Assembly: GCA_964569315.1 (NCBI GenBank)
Contig: CAZMUZ010000006.1
Location: forward strand, 1-64,000
DNA from: CADEFF01 sp964569315
GTDB lineage: Bacteria > Pseudomonadota > Alphaproteobacteria > Dongiales > Dongiaceae
Reading direction: 5' to 3'
Length of the DNA stretch: 64,000 nt
Shown here: one piece after another, positions 1 to 7,676 of the stretch
How positions within the stretch are numbered: the stretch's first letter is position 1
How the letters are laid out: each line of letters starts with the position of its first letter
Made by a program: the position numbers and the translations under genes
The notes under the pieces: generated by a model
The model's input: the letters and a program-made list of their open reading frames with translations, nothing else
Told to the model about the DNA's origin: nothing
The model's database searches: none

Positions 1-652
1 CCGCGAGCGTGGGCGCGGCCGTCGTCGCTCCGGATCTGGCGGCGAGCGCCACGGTGACGAGCTTCGCCTTCCCCGGATCCATCGCGGCCAGGATCGGCGC
101 GGACTTCGCCTCGCGCATCCCGCCGACGACCTCGATCAGCACGGCGAAGTCGAGCTGGTTGAAGATGCGGGCGGCGTCCTTCGGCTTCATCGTCTCGTAG
201 ATCTTGACCAGGCTTGCCATCTGCTCCGCGGTCGCCTGCTGCTGGCTGACCGCGGCCTGGATCTGCGTCTCGACCGCCTTGAGCTCGACTAGTTTCTCGT
301 CCATCCGTTTTTCCGCCGCCGCGATCAGCGCCTCGCGCTCCGCAAGCCCCGCCTCGCGCGCGTCGAGTTCATCGCGCCGCGCCGCGAGCGACTGCAGCAG
401 CGCGATCTCGGAATCGGAATAGTCGAACGGGTTCTCGGGGTTCGCCGCATCGCTCGCGGCTTCGGCGGGCGTTGCCGCACCGTCATGCGCGTCGGCGGGT
501 GCCGTTCCGGCCGGGGCTTCGGCGGACTCTGCGGGTTCCGCGAAGGAAGGTTGCCCGCCGTCGAGCGAGACCTGCTGCCACATGTCCCCGGCGCGCACCG
601 TGAACAACGCGGCGCCGGCGAAGATCAGGACGGGAAGCAGACGGAACCGCAT
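1..652 (-). CDS. motE: MotE-like flagellar motor chaperone, C-terminus cut off
   Basis: The frame is open from an ATG at 652 to the left edge, so the C-terminus is missing. Residues 1-20 form a hydrophobic signal/anchor segment. An Ala/Pro-rich linker follows, then a charged coiled coil (about residues 85-145, with REREALIAAAEKRMDEKL) and a segment with YETMKPKDAARIFNQLD, typical of the MgtE-N-like domain of MotE. In rhizobia MotE is a periplasmic chaperone for the motility protein MotC. It is the last visible gene of the minus-strand operon fliL-fliM-DUF6468-motE. Family assignment is firm; the exact motor partner here is inferred. Confidence 0.75.
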   Translation of the reverse strand, partial: MRFRLLPVLIFAGAALFTVRAGDMWQQVSLDGGQPSFAEPAESAEAPAGTAPADAHDGAATPAEAASDAANPENPFDYSDSEIALLQSLAARRDELDAREAGLAEREALIAAAEKRMDEKLVELKAVETQIQAAVSQQQATAEQMASLVKIYETMKPKDAARIFNQLDFAVLIEVVGGMREAKSAPILAAMDPGKAKLVTVALAARSGATTAAPTLA

Positions 653-683
653 CGCTCTCGCTTGTCCTTCCGGGATCCCGGGC

Positions 684-1178
684 TCAGCGCAATCCGGCCA
701 GCGCCTGAAGCAGCTTGCGCTCGGCCTCCGGCAACGCCGGTTCCGCGGCCGGCGCGGGCCGCTTTGCCGGCGTCACGGGTGTCACGGGTGTCGCAGGCGC
801 CGCCGCGCGCGCCATCGGCCTGGCCTCGGTCGGTGCTGCCGCCTTCGGGCGCGTCGCGGCGATCGCCTGCTCGAGCCGGTCGGCCGTCGCATCGGCGCGT
901 TCCATCAGGAAATCGAGATCGCCCACGAGCGCCCCCGCCTTCCCGACCGCCTCCTGGAGCGCCCGGCCGTGACCCGTGGTCAGCTCCGCGAGACGCGCCA
1001 TGGTGCGATCGGCATCGGCCGCCGCGCCGGCGAAACGCTGGACCGCTTCGTCGAGCTCGCTGCGGCTGCGGCGCAGCTCGCCGATCCGGCGGTTGAGCTT
1101 GACGGCGTAGAAAAGCGTCGCGCCCAGCAGGATCGCCAGGGCGCCGTTGATCAGCAGCGTCTCGAGCATGATGCCCAC
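684..1178 (-). CDS. DUF6468 flagellar-cluster membrane protein
   Basis: A 164-residue protein read from a GTG at 1178, directly abutting the fliM stop; an ATG three codons in is an alternative start. Residues 4-25 form one membrane span, followed by a basic stretch (KLNRRIGELRRSRSELDEAV) and a coiled coil to about residue 105. The tail is Ala/Pro-rich with a VTPVTPA repeat. The anchor plus coiled coil matches the DUF6468 family, found beside fliM in Rhodospirillales-type flagellar operons. Molecular function is unknown. Position between fliM and motE suggests a role at the motor or switch. Confidence 0.7.
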   Translation of the reverse strand: MGIMLETLLINGALAILLGATLFYAVKLNRRIGELRRSRSELDEAVQRFAGAAADADRTMARLAELTTGHGRALQEAVGKAGALVGDLDFLMERADATADRLEQAIAATRPKAAAPTEARPMARAAAPATPVTPVTPAKRPAPAAEPALPEAERKLLQALAGLR

Positions 1179-2243
1179 CTATTTGACCATGCGGTCCTGG
1201 ACGCAGACCGCGAGCATGTTTCCCTTGCGGCCCATCTGGCCGCGGAACATCGCCACGTCGCCGCAGCGCATTTCGACCGTCGAGGCCGGATTCGCATTGA
1301 GCTCGATCCGGGTGCCGACCTGCCAGTTCAGCACCTCGCCGAGCGGCATGCTGAGCTCGTCCAGCACCGCATCCACCTTGACGGCGGTCTGCCACAGCTC
1401 GGTCGTGAGATGGCCTTCCCAGATCGAATCGCGGCCGAATTTCTCGCCCATGAACATCTGCAGCAGGATCTCGCGGATCGGCTCCAGCGTCGCATAGGGC
1501 AGCAGCAGCTCCAGCCGGCCGCCGCGATCCTCCATGTCGACCCTGAGCCGCGCCAGCACGGCGGCGTTCGCGGGCCGGGCGATGGTGGCGAAGCGCGGGT
1601 TGGTCTCCAGCCGATCATAGCGGAATTGCACCTTGGAGAGCGGCTCGAAGGTCGCCGTCAGGTCGTTCAGCACGACGTTGATCATGCGCTCGACCAGGTT
1701 GCGCTCGATGGTGGTGTAGGGCCGGCCCTCGATGCGCATCGCGGCGGTGCCGCGACGGCCGCCGAGCAGCACATCCACGATCGAATAGGTGAGCGAGCTG
1801 TCCACCGTCAGCAGGCCGTAATTGTCCCACTGCTCCGCCTTGAACACGCCCAGCATGGCGGGGAGCGGGATCGAGTTCAGATAATCGCCGAAACGGACGG
1901 AATCGATGCCGTCGAGGGAGACTTCGACGTTGTCGGAGGTGAAGTTGCGCAGGCTCGTCGACATCATGCGCACGAGGCGGTCGAACACCACCTCGAGCAT
2001 GGGCAGGCGCTCGTAGCTGACCATCGAGCTGTTGAGGATGGCCTGGATGCCGGCGCGCTGCTCGGCAGCGCCGCCGTCGGGCACGATGCCGAGAAGGCTG
2101 TCGATCTCGCTCTGGTCGAGGATTCGGGTCGAGCGCTCGTCGTCGGAGTCGAGCGGGTCTTCCTTGGCCGCAGCCGCCATGGCCGCGGCTTGAGCCTGCT
2201 CGTCTTCGGAGAGCCGCTCGGGTTCGTCGGGTGATGCGGACAT
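1179..2243 (-). CDS. fliM: Flagellar motor switch protein FliM
   Basis: A 354-residue protein, normal for FliM. The acidic N-terminus contains ILDQSEIDSLLG, the CheY-P-binding type motif (about residues 40-52). The middle CheC-like domain includes VVFDRLVRMMSTSLRNFTSD and VDVLLGGRRG. The C-terminal FliN-like domain carries GEVLNWQVGTRIELNANP. FliM forms the cytoplasmic C-ring with FliG and FliN, both encoded near 38 kb. The gene lies 12 bases after fliL and abuts the DUF6468 gene, so the three are very likely co-transcribed. Confidence 0.96.
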   Translation of the reverse strand: MSASPDEPERLSEDEQAQAAAMAAAAKEDPLDSDDERSTRILDQSEIDSLLGIVPDGGAAEQRAGIQAILNSSMVSYERLPMLEVVFDRLVRMMSTSLRNFTSDNVEVSLDGIDSVRFGDYLNSIPLPAMLGVFKAEQWDNYGLLTVDSSLTYSIVDVLLGGRRGTAAMRIEGRPYTTIERNLVERMINVVLNDLTATFEPLSKVQFRYDRLETNPRFATIARPANAAVLARLRVDMEDRGGRLELLLPYATLEPIREILLQMFMGEKFGRDSIWEGHLTTELWQTAVKVDAVLDELSMPLGEVLNWQVGTRIELNANPASTVEMRCGDVAMFRGQMGRKGNMLAVCVQDRMVK

Positions 2244-2255
2244 TGACGCGAGGGC

Positions 2256-2792
2256 CTACTGGACCAGCATTTCCTTGAACAGCACGTCGCGGATCTCGAC
2301 ATGCGCGACGGCCGTGGTGGCGCGCGACAGGAGCTCCTGCCGCAGCCGGAAGAGGCCGGCGGAGCCCTGCAGGTCCTCGATGCGCAGCGCCCGGAGGTAG
2401 ATCTGGAAGCTGTCGACGATCCGCGGCAGCATCGCCTCCACCTTCTCGGCCGATTCCGAATCGGCGAGCTCGAGATTGAGACGGAGCTTCAGATAGGCGG
2501 GCTTCTTGCTGGTCGAGGTCAGGTTCACCAGCATCTCCGGCATCTCGTAATAGATCGACGGCGAGGCCGGCTCCGCTTCGGCAACTGCCGTCCCGCCGCC
2601 CAGAAGCGGACTCAAGAACCCCATGAAGTAGGCGCCGGCACCGCCGCCGCCGAGCAGCAGCAGCGGCAGGGCGACGAACAGCACGAGCTTCTTTCCGCTG
2701 AAGCGCTTCGCCTTGGGCGCGGCTTCGGCGTCGCCTTCGGCTGCAGGTTCTTCGGATTCGGTTTCCGGCTTGGATGTTGGCGCCTTGGCCAT
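2256..2792 (-). CDS. fliL: Flagellar basal-body protein FliL
   Basis: A 178-residue protein with a cytoplasmic basic/acidic N-tail (to about residue 33), one membrane span with a Gly-rich stretch (LLLLGGGGAGAYFMGFL) and a periplasmic FliL domain (YYEMPEMLVNLTS, LKLRLNLELAD) ending in RDVLFKEMLVQ. FliL surrounds the stator and raises motor output. It is first in its minus-strand operon. A CtrA-like TTAA-N7-TTGA site lies 53 bases upstream, as expected for the CtrA-controlled fliLM operon of Caulobacter. Confidence 0.95.
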   Translation of the reverse strand: MAKAPTSKPETESEEPAAEGDAEAAPKAKRFSGKKLVLFVALPLLLLGGGGAGAYFMGFLSPLLGGGTAVAEAEPASPSIYYEMPEMLVNLTSTSKKPAYLKLRLNLELADSESAEKVEAMLPRIVDSFQIYLRALRIEDLQGSAGLFRLRQELLSRATTAVAHVEIRDVLFKEMLVQ

Positions 2793-2844
2793 GGGTTGGT
2801 ACTGGTCCCCTCGTGTTGATGCGCGGACCCTAGGGGCGATGCAG

Positions 2845-2859
2845 TTAATATCCGGTTGA
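2845..2859 (-). promoter_or_regulatory. CtrA-like site upstream of fliL
   Basis: TTAA at 2845-2848, seven bases, then TTGA at 2856-2859: one mismatch to the TTAA-N7-TTAA CtrA consensus. It lies 53 bases upstream of the fliL ATG in the fliL/flgF divergent gap. AT-rich tetramers are uncommon in the surrounding GC-rich DNA. Confidence 0.5.
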
Positions 2860-2884
2860 CCCTGGACGCTTTGTCCCTCCCTCC

Positions 2885-2898
2885 CGGCAAGATCTGCC
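2885..2898. promoter_or_regulatory. ftr-like FlbD box upstream of flgF
   Basis: CGGCAA-GAT-CTGCC, an imperfect palindrome of the form GGCAA-N3-TTGCC. It is about 65 bases upstream of the sigma-54 -24 element of flgF. The same palindrome recurs at the flgI, flagellin and fliF promoters, which supports reading it as an FlbD enhancer site. Confidence 0.5.
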
Positions 2899-2953
2899 CC
2901 CGATTTCCGGAAGGCGTCCCGCCGGGCGGCCCATTTACCGCAAAAAGGCCTTC

Positions 2954-2969
2954 TGGCACGCGGACTGCA
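2954..2969 (+). promoter_or_regulatory. Sigma-54 promoter of flgF operon
   Basis: TGGCACG-CGGA-CTGCA with exact GG-N10-GC spacing (GG at 2955, GC at 2967), one mismatch to TGGCACG-N4-TTGCW. Transcription would begin near 2980. This excludes the in-frame ATG at 2969, inside the promoter, as the flgF start and supports the ATG at 3035. Confidence 0.75.
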
Positions 2970-3034
2970 TGATCCGAGCCGAACCCCGTGCGCGGCGAGC
3001 TCTCGCGCATGGCGAATTTGGGATCGAGTTCCGC

Positions 3035-3751
3035 ATGGAAAACGCCGGCTACATCGCCCTTTCGCGCCAGACGGCCCTGACCCGCCAGCTCGAGGTCATC
3101 GCCAACAACATGGCAAACATGACCACCCCGGCCTACAAGGGCGAGACGCTGCAGTTCGGCGAGTATCTGATGCGGGCCGACCGCTCGGGAACTCTCTCCT
3201 TCGTCGAGGAATCGGGGATCACCCGCAACTGGGCCGAAGGCAGCGAGACCCCGACCGGCAATCCGCTCGACGTCGCGATCCATGGCGACGGCCTCTTCGT
3301 GGTCAGCACCCCGGACGGCGAGCGCTATACGCGCAAGGGCCGCTTCGAGCTCGACGCGCAAGGCCAGCTCGTCACCGTCGAGGGCTATCCCGTGCAGGGC
3401 GATGGCGGCCCGATCGTGATCCCGGCCGAGGATGGCGAGGTCACCATCTCGGAGGACGGCACGGTCTCGAACGAGCAGGGCACGCTCGGCAATATCCGCC
3501 TCGTGCGGTTCGCCGACCCGGACCAGCTCCAGGCCGAGGGCTTCGGCCTCTATCGCGCCGACGTGCCCGCCCAGCCGACTGAGGATTCGAGCCTGGTGCA
3601 AGGCATGGTCGAGGATTCGAACGTGAATCCGATCCTCGAGATGACCGCGCTCATCCAGGTCACGCGCGACTACCAGGCGACGCAGAAAATGATCGAGACC
3701 GAGCATGAACGCTCGTCGCGCGCCATCTCCAGTCTCGTCGGCAACGCTTAA
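3035..3751 (+). CDS. flgF: Flagellar basal-body rod protein FlgF
   Basis: A 238-residue rod protein. It begins MENAGYIALSRQ, the usual FlgF start, followed by the rod/hook N-motif IANNMANMTTPAYKGE. The body contains the FlgE/F/G core (LDVAIHGDGLFVV, YTRKGRFELDAQGQLV), and the C-terminus is VTRDYQATQKMIE. The ATG at 3035 is chosen because the upstream in-frame ATG at 2969 lies within the sigma-54 promoter. FlgF forms the proximal rod. It is first in flgF-flgG-flgA-flgH, with flgG 17 bases downstream. Confidence 0.95.
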   Translation: MENAGYIALSRQTALTRQLEVIANNMANMTTPAYKGETLQFGEYLMRADRSGTLSFVEESGITRNWAEGSETPTGNPLDVAIHGDGLFVVSTPDGERYTRKGRFELDAQGQLVTVEGYPVQGDGGPIVIPAEDGEVTISEDGTVSNEQGTLGNIRLVRFADPDQLQAEGFGLYRADVPAQPTEDSSLVQGMVEDSNVNPILEMTALIQVTRDYQATQKMIETEHERSSRAISSLVGNA

Positions 3752-3768
3752 GCGAAGGAACCGATACC

Positions 3769-4554
3769 ATGCGCTCCCTGAGCATTGGCGCGACGGGCAT
3801 GCTGGCCCAGCAGCTCAATGTCGATGTTATCTCCAACAACATCGCCAACATGAACACGACCGCCTATCAGCGCCGCCGCGCGGAATTCGCGGATCTGCTC
3901 TATCAGGATTATCGCCCGGTCGGCTCGGCCTCCTCCGACGCCGGGACCGTGGTGCCGTCGGGCATCCAGGTCGGCGTCGGCGTGAAGCCGACCGCGATCT
4001 ATCGCATCACCGAGCAGGGCAATATGCAGTCGACCGACAACCCGCTCGACCTCGCGATCCAGGGCCGGGGCTATTTCGAGGTCGAGCTGCCGAGCGGCGA
4101 GATCGGCTATACCCGCTCGGGCGCGCTCACGCGGAGCTCCGACGGCACGATCGTGACCGCGGACGGCTATCTCGTGATGCCCGGCATCACCATTCCCGAG
4201 GACGCCGTCTCGATCTCGATCAATTCCACCGGCGAGGTTTTCGCCCAGATCGACGGCCAGGTGGCGCCGCAGAATCTCGGCCAGTTCGAGCTCGCCACCT
4301 TCGCCAACGAGGGCGGGCTGCAGGCGATCGGCGACAATCTCTTCCTCGAATCGGAGGCGTCCGGCGCCGCGATCGTGGCGACCCCCGGCTCCGCCGGCTT
4401 CGGCACCGTGCAGCAGGGCTTCCTCGAGACCTCCAACGTCAATGTCGTGGCCGAGATCACGGACCTCATCCGGGCCCAGCGCGCCTACGAGATGAACTCC
4501 AAGGTGATCCAGGCGTCCGACGAGATGATGGGCACCCTCACCCAGCTCCGCTAA
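3769..4554 (+). CDS. flgG: Distal rod protein FlgG
   Basis: A 261-residue protein, the standard FlgG length. It opens MRSLSIGATGMLAQQLNVDV, continues with the SNNIANMNTTAYQRRRAEF motif, has the core LDLAIQGRGYFEVELPSG and ends in RAQRAYEMNSKVIQASDEMM. FlgG builds the distal rod that passes through the P and L rings, whose proteins (FlgI, FlgH) are also encoded here. Second gene of the flgFGAH operon. Confidence 0.97.
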   Translation: MRSLSIGATGMLAQQLNVDVISNNIANMNTTAYQRRRAEFADLLYQDYRPVGSASSDAGTVVPSGIQVGVGVKPTAIYRITEQGNMQSTDNPLDLAIQGRGYFEVELPSGEIGYTRSGALTRSSDGTIVTADGYLVMPGITIPEDAVSISINSTGEVFAQIDGQVAPQNLGQFELATFANEGGLQAIGDNLFLESEASGAAIVATPGSAGFGTVQQGFLETSNVNVVAEITDLIRAQRAYEMNSKVIQASDEMMGTLTQLR

Positions 4555-4572
4555 GCGAAGGGGCCCCGCAAG

Positions 4573-5562
4573 ATGAGCAAGCTTCGCACCGCCACCCTCG
4601 CCCTGCTGCTGGGTCTCGCGCTCTTCGGCGTCCGCGCCGAGGCCGCCCGCGCCGAAGCCGACAGCGCCGCGTCGCCGATGCAGTTGAAGCAGGACGTGAC
4701 CGTGGACGCACGGCTCGTCACGCTCGGCGATCTCTTCCGCGGCAGCGTGCCCGGCCCGGAGCGCCCGGTGCTCGAGGCGCCGGCACCCGGCCAGAGCTAC
4801 CAGCTCGACGCCAACTGGCTCGGCCAGCTCGCCCGCAACTGGGAGCTGCCCTGGCGGCCCGCCTCGCAGTTCGACAGCATCCGCCTGACCCGCGCCAGCC
4901 TCCGCATCGAGCCGGGCGTGCTGCGCATGGCGATCGCCGACGCGCTCGCCGACCGCGGCCTTGCCGGCGAGATCGGGCTCGATATCGACGGCGGCATGCC
5001 CGCCCTCGCGATCTCCCCCGACGGCGAGCCGACCGTCGCCGTGCGGCGCCTCGCCTTCGACCCGCAGAGCGGGCGCTTCAGCGCGGCCCTCGCCGCTCCC
5101 GCCGCGGGCCCGTCCGAAGTCGCCGTCACGGTCACCGGCCGCGCCTACGGGCTGGTGGATGTGCCCGTCCTCAACCGCCGTCTTGCGCCCGGCGATACGG
5201 TCGCCGAAGCCGATATCGAATGGACCACCCTGCCGGCCGACCGCGTCGGCGCCACGGTGGTGGTCGATGCCGGCGAGCTCCTCGGCAAGACGCCGCGCCG
5301 GCCGATCCGGCCGGGCGTGCCGATACGGCTCACCGACCTTGCCGTCGCCATCGCCGTCACCAAGGGAACGCTCGTGACGATCGCCCTGCAATCGCCGACC
5401 ATGCAGCTCACCATCCAGGGCAAGGCGATGCAGAACGGCGCCGTGGGCGAGACCATCCGCGTCCTCAATACCACCAGCAACCGCACCCTCGAGGGCGTCG
5501 TCGTCAGCCCGAGCGAGGTCGCGGTCCTGCCTTCAACGCCGAGTTTCGGAGCCGTCCAATGA
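4573..5562 (+). CDS. flgA: P-ring assembly chaperone FlgA
   Basis: A 329-residue secreted protein. Residues 1-24 form a signal peptide (TLALLLGLALFGVRAEA). The C-terminal SAF-type domain includes LNRRLAPGDTVAEADIEW, GKTPRRPIRPGVPIRLTD and a final MQLTIQGKAMQNGAVGETI segment. FlgA assists FlgI polymerisation into the periplasmic P ring. At 329 residues it is longer than the enterobacterial protein, as is usual in alphaproteobacteria. Its TGA overlaps the flgH ATG (ATGA at 5559), indicating translational coupling. Confidence 0.92.
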   Translation: MSKLRTATLALLLGLALFGVRAEAARAEADSAASPMQLKQDVTVDARLVTLGDLFRGSVPGPERPVLEAPAPGQSYQLDANWLGQLARNWELPWRPASQFDSIRLTRASLRIEPGVLRMAIADALADRGLAGEIGLDIDGGMPALAISPDGEPTVAVRRLAFDPQSGRFSAALAAPAAGPSEVAVTVTGRAYGLVDVPVLNRRLAPGDTVAEADIEWTTLPADRVGATVVVDAGELLGKTPRRPIRPGVPIRLTDLAVAIAVTKGTLVTIALQSPTMQLTIQGKAMQNGAVGETIRVLNTTSNRTLEGVVVSPSEVAVLPSTPSFGAVQ

Positions 5563-6311
5563 ATGCCAAGCATCGTCCCTATCTCACCGCCCTGCTGATC
5601 CTCGCCACCGCGCTCGGCGGGTGTCGGACGCTGGAACGGCTCGCCAGCGTCGGCGAGGACCCGTCCATGACGCCGATCCAGAACCCGACGCTGACCGCGA
5701 GCTATCAGCCGGTCACCATGCCGATGCCGGCGCCGATCACCGACCAGCGCCAGCCGAACTCGTTGTGGCGGCCGGGCAGCCGCGCCTTCTTCAAGGATCA
5801 GCGCGCGACCCAGGTGGGCGACATCCTGACGGTTCTGGTCGAGATCGAGGATCAGGCGAAGCTCGACAACAGCACGGTGCGGACGCGCGATGCGGCGGAG
5901 GAAGCCGGGCTCGACAATTTCCTCGGCTTCGAAAGCCAGCTCCACAAGATCTTCCCGGATGCCATCGATCCCACCAACCTGATCACCGCCGACAGCGCCA
6001 GCACCTCGACGGGCAGCGGCGCGGTCGATCGCCAGGAGGATATCGAGCTCAAGGTCGCGGCCGTGATCACGCAGATCCTGCCCAACGGCAACATGGTGCT
6101 GCAGGGCCGGCAGGAAGTCCGGGTCAATGCCGAGGTGCGCGAGCTGATGGTCGCCGGCATCATCCGTCCGGAGGACATCACCTCGGTCAACACCATCAAT
6201 TACGAGAAGATCGCGGAAGCGCGGATCGCCTATGGCGGCCGCGGCATGCTGAGCGATCTGCAGCAGCCGCGCTACGGCCAGCAGATCTACGACATCGTCT
6301 TCCCCTTCTGA
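5559..6311 (+). CDS. flgH: Flagellar L-ring lipoprotein FlgH
   Basis: A 250-residue protein starting at an ATG that overlaps the flgA stop. It has a lipoprotein signal with lipobox LGGC (Cys about residue 22). The FlgH core includes NSLWRPGSRAFFKDQRATQV, GDILTVLVEIEDQAKLDN and the C-terminal end LSDLQQPRYGQQIYDIVFPF. FlgH forms the outer-membrane L ring. It closes the operon. Its stop codon abuts a tandem array of hairpin repeats and a strong inverted repeat. Confidence 0.96.
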   Translation: MNAKHRPYLTALLILATALGGCRTLERLASVGEDPSMTPIQNPTLTASYQPVTMPMPAPITDQRQPNSLWRPGSRAFFKDQRATQVGDILTVLVEIEDQAKLDNSTVRTRDAAEEAGLDNFLGFESQLHKIFPDAIDPTNLITADSASTSTGSGAVDRQEDIELKVAAVITQILPNGNMVLQGRQEVRVNAEVRELMVAGIIRPEDITSVNTINYEKIAEARIAYGGRGMLSDLQQPRYGQQIYDIVFPF

Positions 6312-6393
6312 TCGGCCGTCGCCGATCCGGGGCCCTTCCGATCGGCCGTCGCCGATCCGGGGCCCTTCCGATCGGCCTTCGCCGATCCGGGGC
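6311..6393. repeat. 30-bp tandem hairpin repeat (about 2.8 copies)
   Basis: Exact 30-base period beginning at the flgH stop: units at 6311, 6341 and 6371. Each unit with the preceding G contains GATCGGC-(C/T)KTC-GCCGATC type arms, which fold into a short stem-loop, followed by CGGGGCCCTTCC. Copies 1 and 2 are identical; copy 3 has one substitution and is truncated. It sits in the convergent flgH/dksA gap and may act in termination or 3'-end protection. Confidence 0.85.
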
Positions 6394-6404
6394 GCGGAAA
6401 CGAG

Positions 6405-6436
6405 GAAGGGCCGCTCGGCATGGCCGGCGGCCCTTC
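6405..6436. terminator. Bidirectional terminator-like hairpin, flgH / dksA
   Basis: A perfect 10-bp stem (GAAGGGCCGC at 6405-6414 with GCGGCCCTTC at 6427-6436) and a 12-base loop, between convergent flgH and dksA. No clear T-tract follows on either strand, so intrinsic termination is plausible but unproven. Confidence 0.5.
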
Positions 6437-6476
6437 AGGTTCCTGGCGGATATCGCCCGGTGGATACCGACTGTCG

Positions 6477-6914
6477 TCAATCGTCGCGATGCGTCCGTTC
6501 CATCCGCTCGTGCCGCTCCTGCGCCTCGATCGAGAGCGTCGCGATCGGCCGCGCCTCGAGGCGCTTCAGGCTGATCGGCTCGCTGCTCTCCTCGCAATAG
6601 CCGTAGGAGCCGTCCTCGATGCGGCGCAGCGCGTCGTCGATCTTGGTAATCAGCTTGCGCTCGCGGTCGCGGGTGCGGAGTTCGAGCGAACGGTCGGTTT
6701 CGAGCGAGGCGCGGTCCGCGATATCCGGTTCCGCCAGGCTCTCCTCCTGCAGATGCTGGAGCGTGCCGTTCGATTCCGCCAGCAGCTCGGCGCGCCAGCG
6801 CAACAGCTTCTGGCGGAAATACTCGAGCTGGAGGGGACTCATGAAAGGTTCTTTTTCGCTCGGCCGGTAATCGGGCGGAAGAAGGGGCCGAAGCGACGTC
6901 GCACGTTCTCTCAT
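6477..6914 (-). CDS. dksA: DksA-family RNA polymerase-binding protein, zinc-poor type
   Basis: A 145-residue protein from the ATG at 6914. It has the alphaproteobacterial DksA opening LPPDYRPSEKEPFMSPLQLEY, a coiled-coil region (residues 40-100) and the globular end GSYGYCEESSEPISLKRLEA. DksA inserts into the RNA polymerase secondary channel and works with ppGpp. Only one of the four zinc-ligand cysteines of E. coli DksA is present (CEES instead of CxxC, and SIEA instead of CIDC), so zinc binding is unlikely; such forms are known in this class. An upstream ATG at 6947 would add 11 residues. Confidence 0.88.
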   Translation of the reverse strand: MRERATSLRPLLPPDYRPSEKEPFMSPLQLEYFRQKLLRWRAELLAESNGTLQHLQEESLAEPDIADRASLETDRSLELRTRDRERKLITKIDDALRRIEDGSYGYCEESSEPISLKRLEARPIATLSIEAQERHERMERTHRDD

Positions 6915-6957
6915 AAACCGCACTCTTCGGTCGGGGCGCTGGTTCAAAGGCCAGCGG

Positions 6958-6985
6958 AGTATATGGATTCTTCGTTGCCCCGCAA
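6958..6985 (-). promoter_or_regulatory. Candidate sigma-70 promoter of dksA
   Basis: On the minus strand: TTGCGG (6985-6980), a 16-base spacer, TATACT (6963-6958), about 44 bases upstream of the dksA ATG. The -10 is 5/6 to consensus and the -35 4/6. Confidence 0.4.
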
Positions 6986-7048
6986 GGGCCGCACGCCACC
7001 CCCGGCATTCCGTCAGTGCATTGAAATAAAACGATAATATTTGAAGGG

Positions 7049-7462
7049 CTAGCTGACTTGCTCGAGCTTAGCAAGCTCGACGGCGGCCCGGAGCTCGATA
7101 TCGTCGAGGATTTCGCCGAGTCGCGGATCGGCCAGATCCCCCTGCCGATCGGAAACCAGCCGTCGCAACTGGACCAGTTCATGGTTGCCGAGACGCCCGT
7201 CCAGCAGCCCGAACCGGATGGCTTCGAGCCGGTCGAGCATCGCGTTGCCGCGCTCGCGGGCGCGGCGGCGGCGCTCCGTCGCGTCGCCGACCTCCTGCAA
7301 AGCGAGCATCGCTTCGGTCGCGTTGAGGGGGCTCGCCTTGGTTGCGGCCGGCGCGCTCTGTGCCTCGCCGAGGAGATCGGCGAAGCCGACGCCCGGGCGC
7401 CCGTTGGTACGCGTGCGGGAAAGGGACGGCGCGCGGACGGGAGCGGTGGAATCGATCTTCAT
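7049..7462 (-). CDS. fliX: Flagellar assembly regulator FliX
   Basis: A 137-residue cytoplasmic protein from the ATG at 7462. A disordered Pro/Ser/Thr N-terminus is followed by a helical FliX domain (RERGNAMLDRLEAIRFGLL, LVQLRRLVSDRQ, ILDDIELRAAVELAKLE). In Caulobacter FliX couples early basal-body assembly to the sigma-54 activator FlbD. FlbD is encoded here at 40602. The gene is divergent from flgI, again as in Caulobacter, and a CtrA-like site lies 53 bases upstream of its ATG. dksA follows in the same direction but has its own candidate promoter. Confidence 0.9.
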   Translation of the reverse strand: MKIDSTAPVRAPSLSRTRTNGRPGVGFADLLGEAQSAPAATKASPLNATEAMLALQEVGDATERRRRARERGNAMLDRLEAIRFGLLDGRLGNHELVQLRRLVSDRQGDLADPRLGEILDDIELRAAVELAKLEQVS

Positions 7463-7515
7463 CGGGTTCGCGCCTGTCAGGATGCTCGACCGACGGCACC
7501 GTAGGGTCGCCTGGG

Positions 7516-7530
7516 TAAAGAAGAGTTTAA
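7516..7530 (-). promoter_or_regulatory. CtrA-like site upstream of fliX
   Basis: On the plus strand TAAA (7516-7519), seven bases, TTAA (7527-7530); read toward fliX it is TTAA-N7-TTTA, one mismatch to consensus. It lies 53 bases upstream of the fliX ATG. Confidence 0.45.
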
Positions 7531-7535
7531 GCCCC

Positions 7536-7574
7536 GGCAGAAGCTGCCTCCCGGCAAGCGGAAAAATTTGCCGG
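7536..7574. promoter_or_regulatory. Two ftr-like FlbD boxes in the fliX/flgI gap
   Basis: First box: GGCAG-AAG-CTGCC at 7536-7548, a perfect palindrome. Second: arms CCGGCAA at 7551-7557 and TTTGCCGG at 7567-7574, with a longer centre than the other boxes. They lie about 75-110 bases upstream of the sigma-54 -24 element of flgI, a distance usual for FlbD enhancer sites. Confidence 0.5.
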
Positions 7575-7646
7575 GCGGCGGCGCGCCTCCTGCGGCCCTC
7601 CGCGCAAAAGCGCGCCGCCGCAAGGCGCCGGACGCCGCTGCCGGCT

Positions 7647-7662
7647 TGGCACGCCATTCGCT
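7647..7662 (+). promoter_or_regulatory. Sigma-54 promoter of the flgI operon
   Basis: TGGCACG-CCAT-TCGCT with exact GG-N10-GC spacing (GG 7648, GC 7660), one mismatch to TGGCACG-N4-TTGCW. The predicted start of transcription (about 7673) is only a few bases before the flgI ATG at 7677, so either flgI mRNA is leaderless from this promoter or its start codon is wrong. Confidence 0.65.
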
Positions 7663-7676
7663 TGCTTACCGACGCC

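Noticed and set aside
582..2234. Long plus-strand frame (550 codons) opposite fliM
   Set aside because: Antisense shadow of fliM and the DUF6468 gene in GC-rich DNA; the minus strand has clear family motifs and the plus translation is Arg/His/Gln-rich low complexity.
3705..6311. 868-codon plus frame spanning flgG, flgA and flgH
   Set aside because: Only its last part (from 5559) is real, as FlgH; the upstream portion is an out-of-frame reading through flgG and flgA.
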